DNA of 64,000 nucleotides, from assembly GCA_944474755.1 (NCBI GenBank), contig OX104117.1, positions 56,118,964-56,182,963 on the forward strand, written 5' to 3'. Within the stretch, counting starts at the first letter, position 1. Each line of letters opens with the position of its first letter. The translations under genes and the position numbers were made by a program. The notes under the pieces were generated by a model. That model did no database searches and was not told where the DNA came from. It saw nothing but the letters and a program-made list of their open reading frames with translations. Below, in pieces: positions 1 through 12,240 of the stretch. This DNA comes from Limnoperna fortunei (Eukaryota; Mollusca; Bivalvia; Mytilida; Modiolidae).

Positions 1-173
1 AAAAACTGTATTTTGACCCCTCTGTTCTATTTTTAGCCATGGCGGCCATGTTGGTTGGTCTGAGGCCATGATTTGGGCAAACTTGGTAGAGGGCATTTTA
101 CTGATGATGTATGCAAAGTTTCAAAGCAATCCCTTCAGTGGTTTTGGAGGAGAAGATTTTTGAAGAAAAGTTA

Positions 174-222
<49 letters not shown>

Positions 223-290
223 ACGACGACGGACGCCAAGTGATGGCAATAGCTCACATGACCCTTCGGGTCAGGTGAGCTAAAAAGGTA
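1..290. repeat. Dispersed repeat with (ACG)n tract
   Basis: Positions 175-234 are a run of ACG triplets. It is followed by a segment reading 'gacgccaagtgatggcaata' and ending in 'caggtgagctaaaaa'. I associate this combination with dispersed repeats in bivalve genomes, from memory rather than a search. No coding potential. The left end may run beyond the window. Confidence 0.6.
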
Positions 291-299
291 AAAATATCC

Positions 300-1480
300 A
301 CCAATAAAACTTCTTGTCCAACTAAGAATAAGCCCCATGGTACTTACCAATTGTCTATATCCATCTAAAACCCTTAATACACCAACATGGTACTTACAGT
401 CATCAATCTGACACCCATCAGAACAATACAGAAATGTGTTTTCACTATCAGTTTCTACACAAACATGTTATCACAGTATTTAAGACCCTTGTAAAATACA
501 TTCCAGATTTGATTAAATTTTGTATTTTGTGAGCCATGCACATCAGTCAGGATATTGACAACACAAAGAGGTATGCTAGAGGGAACCTAGTGACTAACAT
601 GACAACTACCTTGAGGTGCCTCTAGGCCAGGAACTTTTAATTTTAACATCAAATACATGGTCATTTATCCAAGCCCTTTGGTAATATACTCAACCTTTTC
701 TATTATTTTTATATTAATGCAGATAAGATCAGAACAAATTTAGATTACAAATAACTAAGTGCGAAAACAATCTTCTGGAAAGTAATGAGGAACAGACATA
801 AAATTACTATTGACACTGGAGTGAAGTGGAGGAATTTTCTGTTGCTTTATGACTGGTTAAAATTTTGTCTTTTATCAAATACTTGAGATATCCATGAAGT
901 TTTCATTTCAGGTTTATCTTAACATAATGACAGTTAAATATCTAAATATACATACTTATCATTACCCAAGGTTCAACAAGGAAATAACAAATTACAATTT
1001 ACAATGGACAAATTTGTGCCAAAATTATTAAAATATTCAACTATATGCACTCATAAGCTTTTAATGGTTTACTTAGCCCAAATTATGCAATATTATGACA
1101 AGTGGACCCTTTTTATAGACTTTTAAAGATATACCCAGTCTGTTATACATTTTTATAATATAAGTGTGACCTCATGGGCCAAAAATAAAGCATTTTTAAC
1201 CATTTTAACAATTTTCTATTTTTTATTGCAGGTACCAATACCATCTAAATGGAAGATGGATCTACCAGACAAGCTCCATTTACTCTTTTCCTTCTGTGAA
1301 ATGATTTTTTTTACACATTTTTCTCTAAAGAAAATGGCAAAAATTATCATTACCAAAGAGACAAAACTGAAAAATACCTTAAACTGTCTGTTTATGGGCT
1401 ACAGTTCAAATTTTACTATCATACAATAGATTTAGACATTAAAAACTAGACAAAGTTGATATAGCGATCAAAGATACCCC
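300..1480. other. AT-rich non-coding stretch
   Basis: Both strands were read and I see no exon with plausible splice signals and no repeat boundary. The 87-codon frame at 1166-1429 is low-complexity and hydrophobic, consistent with AT-rich chance. Confidence 0.5.
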
Positions 1481-1489
1481 TTCTTTTGC

Positions 1490-1878
1490 AGAACTTTAAA
1501 CAAACAAAAAAATTTCTAAATGTTTTTTTGTCAACTTGTGACCTTGACAATTGATGGAATTCCTTCAGCATCAATAGGCTTCTTACCCATCTGATATGTA
1601 ATAATATTCTAAAATTTCATTGAAATCAAATGCACACTTTATTGTCTGGAATTTTTGTAAAAAAACATTTTTTGGCAACTGTAATCTTAAAATTTGACAA
1701 GTTTCCCTTAAAACCGAAAGGCTTCTTTCCAACCTGATATGTAACAATATCCCTTAGTATATTCGAATCAGATTTAAGCTTTTTAAAGTATCATCCGGAA
1801 ACCAAATCTAGATGGACGAACAGACAGACGGACACGAGGACCACTATATACCACCCACTCTGTTGAGCGGGGGTATAA
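1490..1878. repeat. Dispersed repeat ending in a GGGGGTATAAAA-type tail
   Basis: The right end carries a run of 'gacgaacagacagacggaca' followed by 'gagcgggggtataaaa'. The same organisation, an ACAGACGGA-rich stretch and then '(g)5tataaaaa', recurs at 10280-10545, which makes this a dispersed family. No open frame of interest. Confidence 0.55.
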
Positions 1879-1879
1879 A

Positions 1880-4590
1880 AATTTTGTTTTTAGTAATGAT
1901 GATATCTGGATGTAGATTTCACATTCACAGTTGAAGATAACCATTTACAGGTTTAAGCTGGGCAACAGTAATGGATGCCATCTTAATGTAATATTTCAAA
2001 TAGACATTTTTGTCAGGTCACCTGGTGTATTATATAACACTTAAATTAACAAATTATTTTTTTCGACTTATGAACCAAACACTGAAACAGGTTTTAAAAA
2101 TTAAAAAATATTACCAGAAAAATAAACATAAAGAAGACTTTAACGAACAAGAAATTGACAAATCGTGTGTGTAATCAACTACCAAACTTGTCATGAAATC
2201 AATCACAAGCCAATCATATTATTAATTATACATGAAAATAGTGACAGTAATTGAATATCATTTGATCAATAATTGAATGGACATGCTAGTTCCCATGCAT
2301 CAGTTTCATAGAAAAATAATTAGAAACCGGAAGTAATCATTTCCTCAGTGGGTACCAGCACTTTTATATGTATAATAGACGAAGTGTCTAAAAAGCTACT
2401 TTTACAGTGTAGTGTATGCATGTGAAAATTGTTGCCAGCAGGTAGTGTTTATTTTGAAAACAATCTTTAAAAAGATACATGCTTTAGATAGGTACTGAAA
2501 CAATAAAAAAAATAGTAGACAATAGCTTTTCTTAGAGGCCCAATATGTTAAAACAAATGTACCTGCTTATAGTGTTTATTATAATATGTGAGGGATTAGG
2601 GGCCGGGGTCTTATTTAAATGATCAAGAACTTTAACTTCTAACTGACACACATCAAAAAACCTTCATTATATGAGTAGGATTAAACATAGACATTTTTGG
2701 CATGATTTATGCCACCGACACTGTGCGCTGGGTGTTGTACACTTTATGCATTGATAGTTAATTTTCTTTGTTAACATATAAATTATATAACAATTAATAA
2801 AGATAAACTTCCAAGCATGCAATAGTTTGGATTTATGAACATATAGGATGAAAAACAATGTTCAGACAATCCCATTTCAGTAAATGTAACAATATGCTGG
2901 TATGCAGAAATTATTCATAAATACCTCATAAAGAATTAGGTTTCATATCTACACAAAAATATGTAGACCTTTAACAAACATAGTCATTTGTCTTTTGTTA
3001 TCTATGAAAAACAATTATGGGTTTACACTGTCATTGTGGTGTTATATACAATGCACAAAAATCAATGATGTTTTCATCCACCATACACCTACATGTACAT
3101 CAAAAGAAAACACAACAGACAGTTTTATTGGGTACAAATGATTCTGAATGAAAATTGTATTGCTTCTTGGCTTATAAATGACTTTAAATACTTAATTATC
3201 GATGATGTGTGCTTCATCTCCAAAGGTCACTTAGTACTGAAGTTAAGTACACTATCAGTTCCTGCAAGTGCTGTTCAGAAGCCTAATGAGAATCATTATC
3301 CATGTCTAAATATATGTATCTCATTTAATTATTGTACTGAAAACAGACACCACTCAAGGTCAAATCAGAGAAAGAAATTGGTTTGTTTTGAAGAATAATT
3401 TTATGACAACCTTGAGCACAATATATGTATGATGTACTGTGCCTTTTCAAATATTTAACATTTGTGTTGTTAAGTACTGCAGATATATAATACCTGTATG
3501 TACTTGTTCTGGTAAACTAAGCAATATAATGTAAATGTTTTGACTGATTTCCAAATGAAAGTACACTTTAAAAATTTCAAAATTCAGATCTAAACTAGAT
3601 TTTGCTATTTATGAAGATATGTCACACCCGTAGCCAGTCGGGGTTCGACAGGTTCGGATGAACCCCCCTTGGACAAGAAATTTTGATAAAAATAGGAAAA
3701 AACCATCTGAAAATCAGTTTAGCACTTTTAATGTCAGAAAAATTTCAACAATCGAACCCCCGTTTACATTTTCGAACCCTCTCTTGAAAAATTCTGGCTA
3801 TGGGTATGTATGTTTATATAATAACAGGCAATTAGTTGGGGTTCAGGAACTTCAGGGGATATTTATGCCAGATGAGCCATGTGGAGACTGTCTGAGTTAT
3901 TTAAGTGTTAACATTTTTGAGAAAACAAAGGACATTTTTGAAAACAATAAGTTGGTCAGAGTAAAGTCACATGTGTTTTTGCTGCCAGGAAGCATTTCTG
4001 CCTGCATTTACATTTATACAACAGAGTCTTGCTGCTGTTGAAATATTAAGTACAAAAATAATTGTGTTTTGGTAACATCTATCATCACACTCGCAGGTGT
4101 AATCGACAGTAATCACTGACATGCTTGTTTTTTGTAGTTCAGACTATTATCATGATTATCTACAGACTTCAAAGAATCCCTTGTATTCAACCAGATGTTG
4201 TACAATTGTATGGAGGGCATCAAGGTCATTGTTATAGTGATGTATCATTTGGAGTTGAATACTCTGCTTTTACAGACTTGCCACAAGTCCCTTTGAACTT
4301 ATCGGGAGTTACATCTTAATATTATAATATACTTTCCATAAAGGTGTGGATAGTAAATGTTGATAGTTCTCTCATGAAACAAAAGTCAATTGCAAACACA
4401 GTTTTGACCCCTGTAGATGACAAATTTCAACCCACACGATGATGTGGAATACATAAATCTGTTAAAGTTACTTGTAAGCAAACAATACAATTTTATTTTG
4501 TCCTTTTGTTATTGTTATTTATCTTACTTTTTAACAGTACTCAAATCATGACTTTGGTAACTCTAAAGAACAAAAAGAACAAAAAAACAC
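1880..4590. other. AT-rich non-coding stretch
   Basis: No convincing exon on either strand. Around 3625-3780 a short segment with 'cgtagccagtcggggttcg' and repeated 'cgaacccc' blocks looks like a dispersed-repeat fragment. The 101- and 127-codon plus-strand frames at 3093-3398 and 3658-4041 overlap this material, have no recognisable domain and are not called as genes. If the RAPGEF gene continues leftwards, its next exon is not visible here. Confidence 0.45.
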
Positions 4591-4593
4591 TGC

Positions 4594-5905
4594 AACTGAG
4601 GCCTCTACCCAGTAGATACTGTATGGGCAGTATGGGTACTGATGAGTGAAGGGCCTCTACCCAGTAGATACTGTATGGGCAGTATGGGTACTGATGAGTG
4701 AAGGGCCTCTACCCAGTAGATACTGTATGGGCAGTATGGGTACTGAGTGAAGGGCCTCTACCCAGTAGATACTGTATGGGCAGTATGGGTACTGATGAGT
4801 GAAGGGCCTCTACCCAGTAGATACTGTATGGGCAGTATGGGTACTGATGAGTGAAGGGCCTCTACCCAGTAGATACTGTATGGGCAGTATGGGTACTGAT
4901 GAGTGAAGGGCCTCTACCCAGTAGATACTGTATGGGCAGTATGGGTACTGAGTGAAGGGCCTCTACCCAGTAGATACTGTATGGGCAGTATGGGTACTGA
5001 TGAGTGAAGGGCCTCTACCCAGTAGATACTGTATGGCCACTATGGGCATTGAGTAGAGGGCCTCTACCCAGTATATACTGTATAGGCAGTATTGGTACTG
5101 AGTGAAGGGCCTCTACCCAGTAGATACTGTATGGGCAGTATGGGTACTGAGTGAAGGGCCTCTACCCAGTAGATACTGTATGGGCAGTATGGGTACTGAT
5201 GAGTGAAGGGCCTCTACCCAGTAGATACTGTATGGCCACTATGGGCATTGAGTAGAGGGCCTCTACCCAGTATATACTGTATAGGCAGTATTGGTACTGA
5301 GTGAAGGGCCTCTACCCAGTAGATACTGTATGGGCACTGAGTAGAGGGCCTCTACCCAGTAGATACTGTATGGGCACTGAGTAGAGGGCCTCTACCCAGT
5401 ATATACGGTATGGGCACAATAGGCACTGAGTGAAGAGCCTCTACCCAGTAGATACTGTATTGGCACAAGGGCACTAAGTGAAGGGCATCTACCCAGTAGA
5501 TACTGTATGAGCACTATGGGCATTGAATGAAGGGTCTCTACCCAGTAGATACTGTACAGGCAAAAGGGCACTAAGTGAAGGGCATCTACCCAGTAGATAC
5601 TGTATGGCACTATGGGCATTGAATGAAGGGTCTCTACCCAGTAGATCCTAAATGGGCACTATGGGCATTGAGTGAAAGGCCTCTACCTAGTAGATACTGT
5701 ATGGGCACTATGGGCACTGAGTGAAGAGCCTCTACCCAGTAGATACTGTATGGGCACTATGGGCATTGAGTGAAGGGCATCTACCTAGTAGATACTGTAT
5801 GGGCACTATGGGCACTGAGTGAAGGGCCTCTACCCAGTAGATACTGTATGGGCACTATGGGCACTAAGTGAAGTGCCTCTGCCTAGTAGATACTGTACGG
5901 GCAAT
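4594..5905. repeat. Minisatellite, ~48-53 bp unit, about 27 copies
   Basis: The unit contains 'cctctacccagtagatactg' followed by 'tatgggcagtatgggtactg' and a variable 'atgagtgaag' linker. Left-hand units are nearly identical. Towards the right, units lose the second half and gain substitutions ('tgggcactatgggcactgag'). This is a polarity gradient typical of arrays that turn over from one end. Each unit holds TACCCA and TGGGTA as an imperfect inverted repeat. Minus-strand frames through it (5392-5619) are repeat translations, not genes. Confidence 0.92.
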
Positions 5906-5929
5906 ATTATTGCTGAAATTTCTAACTGC

Positions 5930-7620
5930 ACACCATGGTTATGTTATTTAGTTTAGTCTGACAGTCTGACAGACAGCCAAAAATCATTTTTTAAGTAATT
6001 CCAAGTGTTTAAATTTAGCAAAAATAATGTTAAGATAAGTACTTAACTAGTACTTGGATAGCATCTGCAGGCACTCCAAAAAATATACAGACAATTCTGT
6101 TGTCACATAACATCAGATTTTACCATCTTAATTTTACATTGTTCAACTTTTGTGCATAGGAAAACAACATACAAGTACCAACATTGTTAATGTAGGGGTT
6201 CTCAAAGTGTACACGAGGTCACACCCCTCCTACCCTTTTTTCTGTGCCATGATATAATTTCCATAAAACCTTAAACAACAAAAATAAATTGAAATAAACA
6301 CACACAAAAAAAACTTTATTAATACCCTAAGACTGCACATTGTTATGTATCATCAGAAAGCAAAACAAGTTTTTTAGAAAGTTATTTTTAGAATGATGGA
6401 GATAAGTACTTATGCATAATCATGTCACAAATATCTTATTCAGATACGTGACAGTAATACATGCCATGCAGTAACTTAAAAGAATACAAAAACTCATTTC
6501 TGAAATTATTGCATAAAATGTAGAAAAGAATATGGTTGTTTACATATTTACATGTTTGTTAATCCATATATATGTACATGTACAATGTACTACATTTTCA
6601 GCAACCTACAATGTACAAGTCTATAGTCAGCTCTACAATAATGCTAGACTTTGTTAGTACATGTATAAAAGTATAAAAGTGCTCTACTTCAGTTAAATAT
6701 TACCACATAAAATTCTGAATTCTGACTCAAAGATTGTGATTACTAGATTTTGCTATTAAGTCCTAAAATGCTGCAGGCCATGTATAAAAGCATCAAACAC
6801 TAAAGACTGACTCTCCAGTTTGTCGATCTAAAACAAGTTCCTTGACTTCAGTTGAATGAAATCATAGCATCTTCCTGATATCTGTCACGAAATACTGCCC
6901 AATAGGACATTAAAGTACACACCTTCAATCAACCAAATAATAGCAAGGTCTATTTTTGCATACATTTATACTAATGTTCAGGTTTTTGAAACCTACTAGT
7001 ATGACGCTAAACACATGTTCATAACAAAACACAGATCACAACCATCTTGATTATGCCATATATGCACCTGTGGTTTAGATCTTCATAATAACAGCTACAG
7101 TCAAACCTGGTGATACTATAAATAACTGATTGTTTCTGTAAGCATAGTAGGGGAAGTAACCCTTACATTATACAGATTTCTCAAGATTTAAAGTTTTAAG
7201 CCAATTGTTACATTAATATAAAAAATTAATAATTAAAAATAATATTATATAAAACATAAATAAATCAGTTCTTTAATATTTTATTAGCACGTTCTAATAC
7301 AGTTCAAATAGGACAGGATAATTTTTTCATGAAATAAAATACTGCAGTAGTTTACAATATGACTTTAGGAACATGTACATGTAGTACATGTGAAACAACA
7401 AACAAACTGAAGTTTAAATTATTCAGCTACAAACTCTAGGTCTAAGTCTCAGGTAAGAAGGTTGTGGCCTTTTTCCCACTTCCTCTTGTCTGACCAGAAA
7501 AGACATCACTTCTCTATCAAATCCACTCATTACAATTGAAAAAAACTAGAAAAACTTTAGGCTGATGTTCACTGATTGATACCTCCATCTTCACCCCCAG
7601 AACTTTCCTACAGTAAATTG
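5930..7620. other. AT-rich non-coding stretch, probable RAPGEF intron
   Basis: It lies downstream of the last visible RAPGEF exon on the minus strand. I found no further exon continuing the cyclic-nucleotide-binding domain. ACATGTA-rich segments around 6540-6610 and 7370-7395 are simple low-complexity patches. Confidence 0.45.
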
Positions 7621-7624
7621 TTTG

Positions 7625-7813
7625 CTATGGGATACCCAAAATATCATTCCAATAAAAATTTTGGTTGAACAATGGCACTATTTGACAAAGATTTTGTGTA
7701 AGTTTCAGAAAATTCCATTCAGTGGTGTAAGAGGATCCGGAGTAGCAGAAGAGATCCATCACTATAGATCCAGATTTTTTAATTAAGGATATAAATTTAC
7801 AGAACAATGTCAC
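7625..7813 (-). repeat. Probable dispersed repeat resembling a coding frame
   Basis: A 62-codon minus-strand frame with the stretch 'DLFCYSGSSYTTEWNFL'. It abuts the splice donor of the RAPGEF exon at 7818, so it sits in intron sequence. From memory this is similar to anonymous repeated sequence in bivalves. It has no domain or splice structure, so I do not call it a gene. Confidence 0.35.
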
Positions 7814-7817
7814 TTAC

Positions 7818-7901
7818 CTGCTTCTAGGAAGGAACATTGATCCTTCTATAAACACTGATCCAGATAACAGAATATACCAACATGTACTTAGTTCTCCTTG
7901 G
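7818..7901 (-). CDS. RAPGEF2/6: RAPGEF2/6-like exon: cNMP-binding-like domain, middle part
   Basis: An 84 bp exon with acceptor 'ttttgtag' before 7901 and donor GTAAGT after 7818. Joined to the upstream exon (split codon TG|C = Cys), it encodes 'CQGELSTCWYILLSGSVF' and then 'IEGSMFLPRS'. The 'CWYILLSGSV...GSM.LP' signature is the beta-roll of the first cyclic-nucleotide-binding-like domain at the N-terminus of PDZ-GEF proteins (RAPGEF2/RAPGEF6 family), as remembered from human RAPGEF6. It ends with AG in phase 2, so more exons are required to the left. I could not find them within 7.8 kb. Confidence 0.88.
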
Positions 7902-7913
7902 CTACAAAATAAA

Positions 7914-9630
7914 TAGAATACTAAAGTGATTTAGGAAAAAAAACAAATATTGGCAATATTTATATTTTTGTTTTTGTTTTTTTTTACAACTGATGAACTG
8001 GTAGAATGTCAAATTCACAACAAATCTTCATGTAGGGCAAAATGACCTACTAAGTTTGGACAAGTTATAATATTTTTGGTTCGCTATTGTTCAGTAGTAA
8101 ATTGGGAGTTGTCATCTAGAAAAATAAGACACCTTGCAGAAAAGGATGAATACTTCTGAACAATAGAAAATACAATATGTTATTTTTCCCTATAACTCTA
8201 TAAATTAAAGTTGAATATAATTACTGAACAATATGCAAATATATAAACATGTTCCAAAACGATAAAACAAATGAACAGCCATGTAGATTTCTGATTTACA
8301 TGTACCTTTCATTTTCTCTACAAAATCAGCTGTCATGTTAGTATCTCCCATTTTCATAACAGAAGAATATATTCCATAGGATTTATTTCATGAATAACCT
8401 CTAACTTAAAGGCTAATTTCACTTTTTACAGGTTAAAAAGATAAGTCCACAAGATTAAAGTTCACAAACACGAGAAATATACCACATAATTTAAACACTT
8501 TAAATATAATCCTATTCATTTCTACCATAATAAAGCTTGTGTATCTTATTTTAAGTAACTGGATTAGCAGTAATTATTGTTTAATCATTCATCATTATTA
8601 ATTGAGGCGAGACCACAAAGGAATGTGATATGCAAAAAATTGGCATGTGTCCAAATACTGGAATATGAAATGCAAGGTCTGGATAATGCAATCATTCTAA
8701 TAGGTATTTGTTGAATGTTAAAACTGGACCGAGTCCAGGTCTTTATTTTTCTCATGTGTCGAGCCAAATTAATATAATATATTTAAAGGCTATCATAAAT
8801 TAGGAATTAATAAAACTATTATATGTATTCCTTCATTGAAAGATTTAAAAGCAAAGTCATATGCAAGTTGTTTCATATTTTTAGGGAATAAAATGTAAAA
8901 AAGACAGCAATTAAAAGGTAAGTTTGACTATTAATTTTTATAAATAATTTGTTATGATTATTATACAAATTTATACCATTTTTATACCATATATATTCGA
9001 CAAGTAAAAGAAAAAACCAATTAATTTTGTTAAGAAACAGTAAAAGTTCTGGAGATCAACATTAACGAGTAAACTCACAGTTCACATCTCATGATGTTTT
9101 TTGTTGAAAGGTCATGTCATACAGTATTTGTGGTTTTAGTTGATACAAAGTAACTATAACAATCCCAAATACAGATGATCCGATACGTATCATGATTTTT
9201 TCCAACAATTCAATTCGTATCAAGTATTTATTCATAGGTTGTCGATAGAATAAAAATCCTTCTTTGATGGAAAGTATCAACATCTTACAGACCTTATCCC
9301 ATCCTTAAAAATTACTTGAAATGCAAAGATCTTCACACAGCAAACTTGCAATCTAATGGTTGAGCAACAAGTTATGATGTCACCATTTATTTTCCAGTGA
9401 TGAGTTCAGATATTTTAAGAATCGAATAAGAAAGCCATAATACCTGGTGAGAAACCCCAACCTGTGGCTTTGGAATGAATTAATGAATGAGTGCTGGGAA
9501 TTTTCATATACCATAAATGAATCACCATGTTAATACAGCAAATGGGTATAGTTTACATAAAAAATTATAAATTTTTATTTACCAAAATTGGTAGCTATGT
9601 ATGTATATTATGGCATACATATAAGATATT
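7914..9630. other. RAPGEF intron, AT-rich, no feature seen
   Basis: Intron sequence between the exons at 7818-7901 and 10627-10754. No other exon or repeat boundary was recognised before the foldback element at about 9638. The small minus-strand frames at 8585-8767 and 9089-9283 show no family signature. Confidence 0.5.
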
Positions 9631-9637
9631 ATATATT

Positions 9638-10138
9638 ATCACTATTTTGCTGTATTTTCCTTTGATCTCTATGTTCGGTTATAATTCCATCTCACTTTAC
9701 TAGCACGAGATGGGCCCATATCACCTCGCTGTCAAGACGTCGTTAAGTAAACACGGTGAGGTCACAATGTTACAAAATAGCGATAAACAGATTATTCACG
9801 TTTTTTCAAACTCGATGCATTTTCTCGCCATCTCATCTCAGGGCTATCACCCTTCGATGAGATTTATAGATTATTTGGGGTTTTTTAAACGAGATGCGTT
9901 TTCTCGTCCATATCACATCGAAGGGCTACAGCCCTGAGATGAGATGACGAGAAAATGCATCGAGTTTCAAAAATACGTAAATAATCTGTTTATCGCTGTT
10001 ATGTTACATTGTGATGTAACAGTGTTTACTTTACGCCGTCTTGACAGCTAGCTGAGATGGGCCTATCTCACGCTAGTAGAGTGAGATGGAATAATATCGC
10101 ACACAACTATCAAAGGAAAATACTGCAAAATAGTGATA
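9638..10138. mobile_element. Foldback/MITE-like palindromic element, ~500 bp
   Basis: The sequence is a long inverted repeat. The left outer arm 'tattttcctttgat' pairs with 'atcaaaggaaaata' at the right end. Left 'ccatctcactttactagc' pairs with right 'gctagtagagtgagatgg', and the arms continue through 'gataaacagatt', 'ctcgatgcattttctcg' and 'catctcatctcagggct'. The centre lies near 9870-9890. Arms are about 230 bp with scattered mismatches. A third partial arm copy follows at 10139-10190 ('cgagaaaatgcatctcgatt'). No transposase frame. It sits in the RAPGEF intron. Confidence 0.8.
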
Positions 10139-10279
10139 AACAGACGAGAAAATGCATCTCGATTCTAAAAACATAAATAATCTATTATTATGGCAATATG
10201 GGAATACCTGTATTGGTAAATGTATTTGATATTTTTTAATTTATAAAATTAGTGTGGACTGTGAGCACAAAGGAATATG

Positions 10280-10545
10280 CCCCCCCCCCCCCCCCCCCAC
10301 TTCACTTTGCTTTCAAGTCCAATTATCTCCCCTTAATGATATCCGAAGTCAATAAAAATCCTTCATGCACATCTACATATAATGTACTTCCTTTATGCTA
10401 AGTTTGATTAATTTTCATCAAACTGTTTAGGAGTTGCACTTACAAGGGATGTGGACAGACGGATAGACTGACACACAGACGGACAGACAGACAGGGTGAT
10501 TCCTATATACCCCAAAACAAGTTTGCAGGGGGTATAAAAATTTAG
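10280..10545. repeat. Dispersed repeat with poly-C head and GGGGGTATAAAA-type tail
   Basis: Starts at a run of about 20 C at 10280-10298. It contains 'acagacggacagacagacag' and ends 'cagggggtataaaaa', the same tail organisation as 1490-1878. It lies in the RAPGEF intron, immediately downstream (on the plus strand) of the foldback element. Confidence 0.55.
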
Positions 10546-10626
10546 CTAACTAAATTAACCCATTGTTTTCAGCTACACAAAAAACTGGAAATTTGAAACA
10601 ATGTGCGAATGCTATGGAATTCTCAC

Positions 10627-10754
10627 CAGTATAGTATGTCATTAGCATCATGGTACTCGTATCTAACAGCTCTACAGAGTGTACGCAGTGCTGGTTCCCT
10701 TAGTGATGATAGAGCTTCCATACCATGGAGATGGGAAAAGATAACATCAAGATC
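10627..10754 (-). CDS. RAPGEF2/6: RAPGEF2/6-like exon: start of cNMP-binding-like domain
   Basis: A 128 bp exon with acceptor 'ttttcttgcag' above 10754 and donor GTGAGA below 10627. It encodes 42 codons starting 'DLDVIFSHLHGMEALSSLRE', then 'PALRTLCRAVRYEYHDANDI', then LY. The 'YLHGME.LS.LRE' and 'RYE' pattern matches the start of the N-terminal cNMP-binding-like domain of RAPGEF6/RAPGEF2. It joins in phase 0 to the exon at 11235-11351 and through a split Cys codon to the exon at 7818-7901. The overlapping 64-codon plus-strand frame is a shadow. RAPGEF proteins activate Rap GTPases at membranes and junctions; this role is inferred from the family. Confidence 0.92.
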
Positions 10755-11234
10755 CTGCAAGAAAAGTATGTTGTACAGTAATTCCTTCTATTTCTAATAC
10801 ACAGATATATTTTGAAAGATTCATGTGTAGGAAATAAACATTTGCCATGATAATCAGATATTAACCAATTAGTTCTGCTTTCCATAACTGAAGTACAGTG
10901 TAGCACAATTACATCTACATTTACTCTGAACTTTAATTTTTAACAACAAATCTATCCAAAAATAAATAAATAAGCAACCTTCCAAACCAAATAAAGATAT
11001 ATAAAACTATTGACATGTGTATTATATGCCATTTAAAACTTAATACCAATTTGGAAAGAGGTTCTGAATTGTCAGTTTTTCAAACCTGTAATCTTTCAGA
11101 GAAGTATATACATTGCACTTTTTAATAAAATGTCCTCTTTATTGCATGTCAAAATGCTTTTATTATAAATTACATGTACTTGCATGGTCAATTCAAAATA
11201 TTGGATCAAATTTTTTGTACTAAGTTTTACCTAC

Positions 11235-11351
11235 CTTTTCTGACCTTTCTGTTGGAAATTTCTGAAGAGATACCACAAACTGTCGGTCTCCATGACTACC
11301 ATGTTTGACCCTGTCGCTATGGGAACTATGTCTTTGTGACTGAGAATACAT
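11235..11351 (-). CDS. RAPGEF2/6: RAPGEF2/6-like first visible coding exon
   Basis: 39 codons from ATG at 11351 to donor GTAGGT below 11235. The product begins 'MYSQSQRHSSHSDRVKHGSH' and ends 'SLQKFPTERSEK'. It is joined in phase 0 to 'DLDVIFSHLHGME' of the next exon, and human RAPGEF6 has a comparable basic 'ERT.EDL' lead-in at the same place. An in-frame TGA lies ten codons upstream with no ATG between. An alternative acceptor ('acataag') just upstream would make this an internal exon of a longer isoform, so the start is likely but not certain. The flanking intron (10755-11234) has no other feature. Confidence 0.8.
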
Positions 11352-11774
11352 ATGTTCCAGTGATCTTATGTATCAAGTTCATAGGAAAAATTTATAAAAA
11401 TCCAGATTATAATGTAAATTACATCAACACAACATTTAAAGTTTAAGAAGAAAATGTTAACACTAGTTTCAAAACATTATCTGATGACACCAACTCCTCT
11501 GGCATGGCAAAAGCATCTCATCAATGCCTGAAAATACATAAATTTATTCTTGATCGTAATCAGTGTTCTCCCCAGGCCCTTTTAGCATCCTGGCAATGTG
11601 ATGCTATCTGGTTCAAATATGATGCTTTCTGAAAACATCCTTAATATATTTCATTAGAAATGTGATGCTATAAATTCAAAGCAAATGATGCTATTCTGAA
11701 AACTGAAAATACCAGGATGCTATTAAAAATTTCTGGGGAGAACACTGGTAATTAAAAACAGATTTACAAGCAGA

Positions 11775-12195
11775 ATTGTATATGATTGATTGATTGGATG
11801 TCTGCTTTACGTCCAGCATGCAGTATTTCAGCTATATTCAGGACGGGAACAAGTCAACAAACAATAAATCAACGGAAAATATGGGTGTGATGGGTCACAG
11901 GGAATACAATTTTGACTGCCACTGGAAAAGTATGGAGTTTTGGGTAGGGACGGAAAATTTAGCCTTCTGTAGCGGCTACAATGAGCCTACTCTTTTTCGA
12001 AATCTACAAAAGGGGTCTTTATCGTGCAAGGAGCGTGACACTCTCCAAACACGTTACCCACTACGGTCCGCGGGCAGGCTTTCCGTATTATGACCTGACA
12101 ACCCCCCCAACGAGAGGGTCTCCCCTATCCGCCACCCGGGGACGCGCTGGGCTGCTCTGTGGGTCGAGCACTGGGAACCCTCCCAGTATGGTCCC
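11775..12195 (+). repeat. Dispersed repeat family 'Rep-C' with (TGAT)n head, best copy
   Basis: Begins with TGATTGATTGATTGG, then 'cagtatttcagctatattca' and 'ggacgggaacaagtcaac'. Further on it has 'caatgagcctactctttttc', 'ccaaacacgttacccactac' and 'tccgtattatgacctgacaa'. It is markedly richer in GC than its surroundings. Related copies lie at 17995-18165, 54355-54400, 56278-56470 (plus) and at 56590-56660 and 58395-58835 (minus). The two overlapping open frames here (99 and 89 codons) are not conserved in the other copies, so I treat it as non-coding. Confidence 0.75.
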
Positions 12196-12240
12196 AGGAA
12201 TTGTATATGACGATGTTAACATAACTTTAAATAAAGGTTA

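Noticed and set aside
3658..4041. 127-codon plus-strand frame
   Set aside because: It starts inside a degraded 'cgaacccc' repeat; no domain and no splice support.
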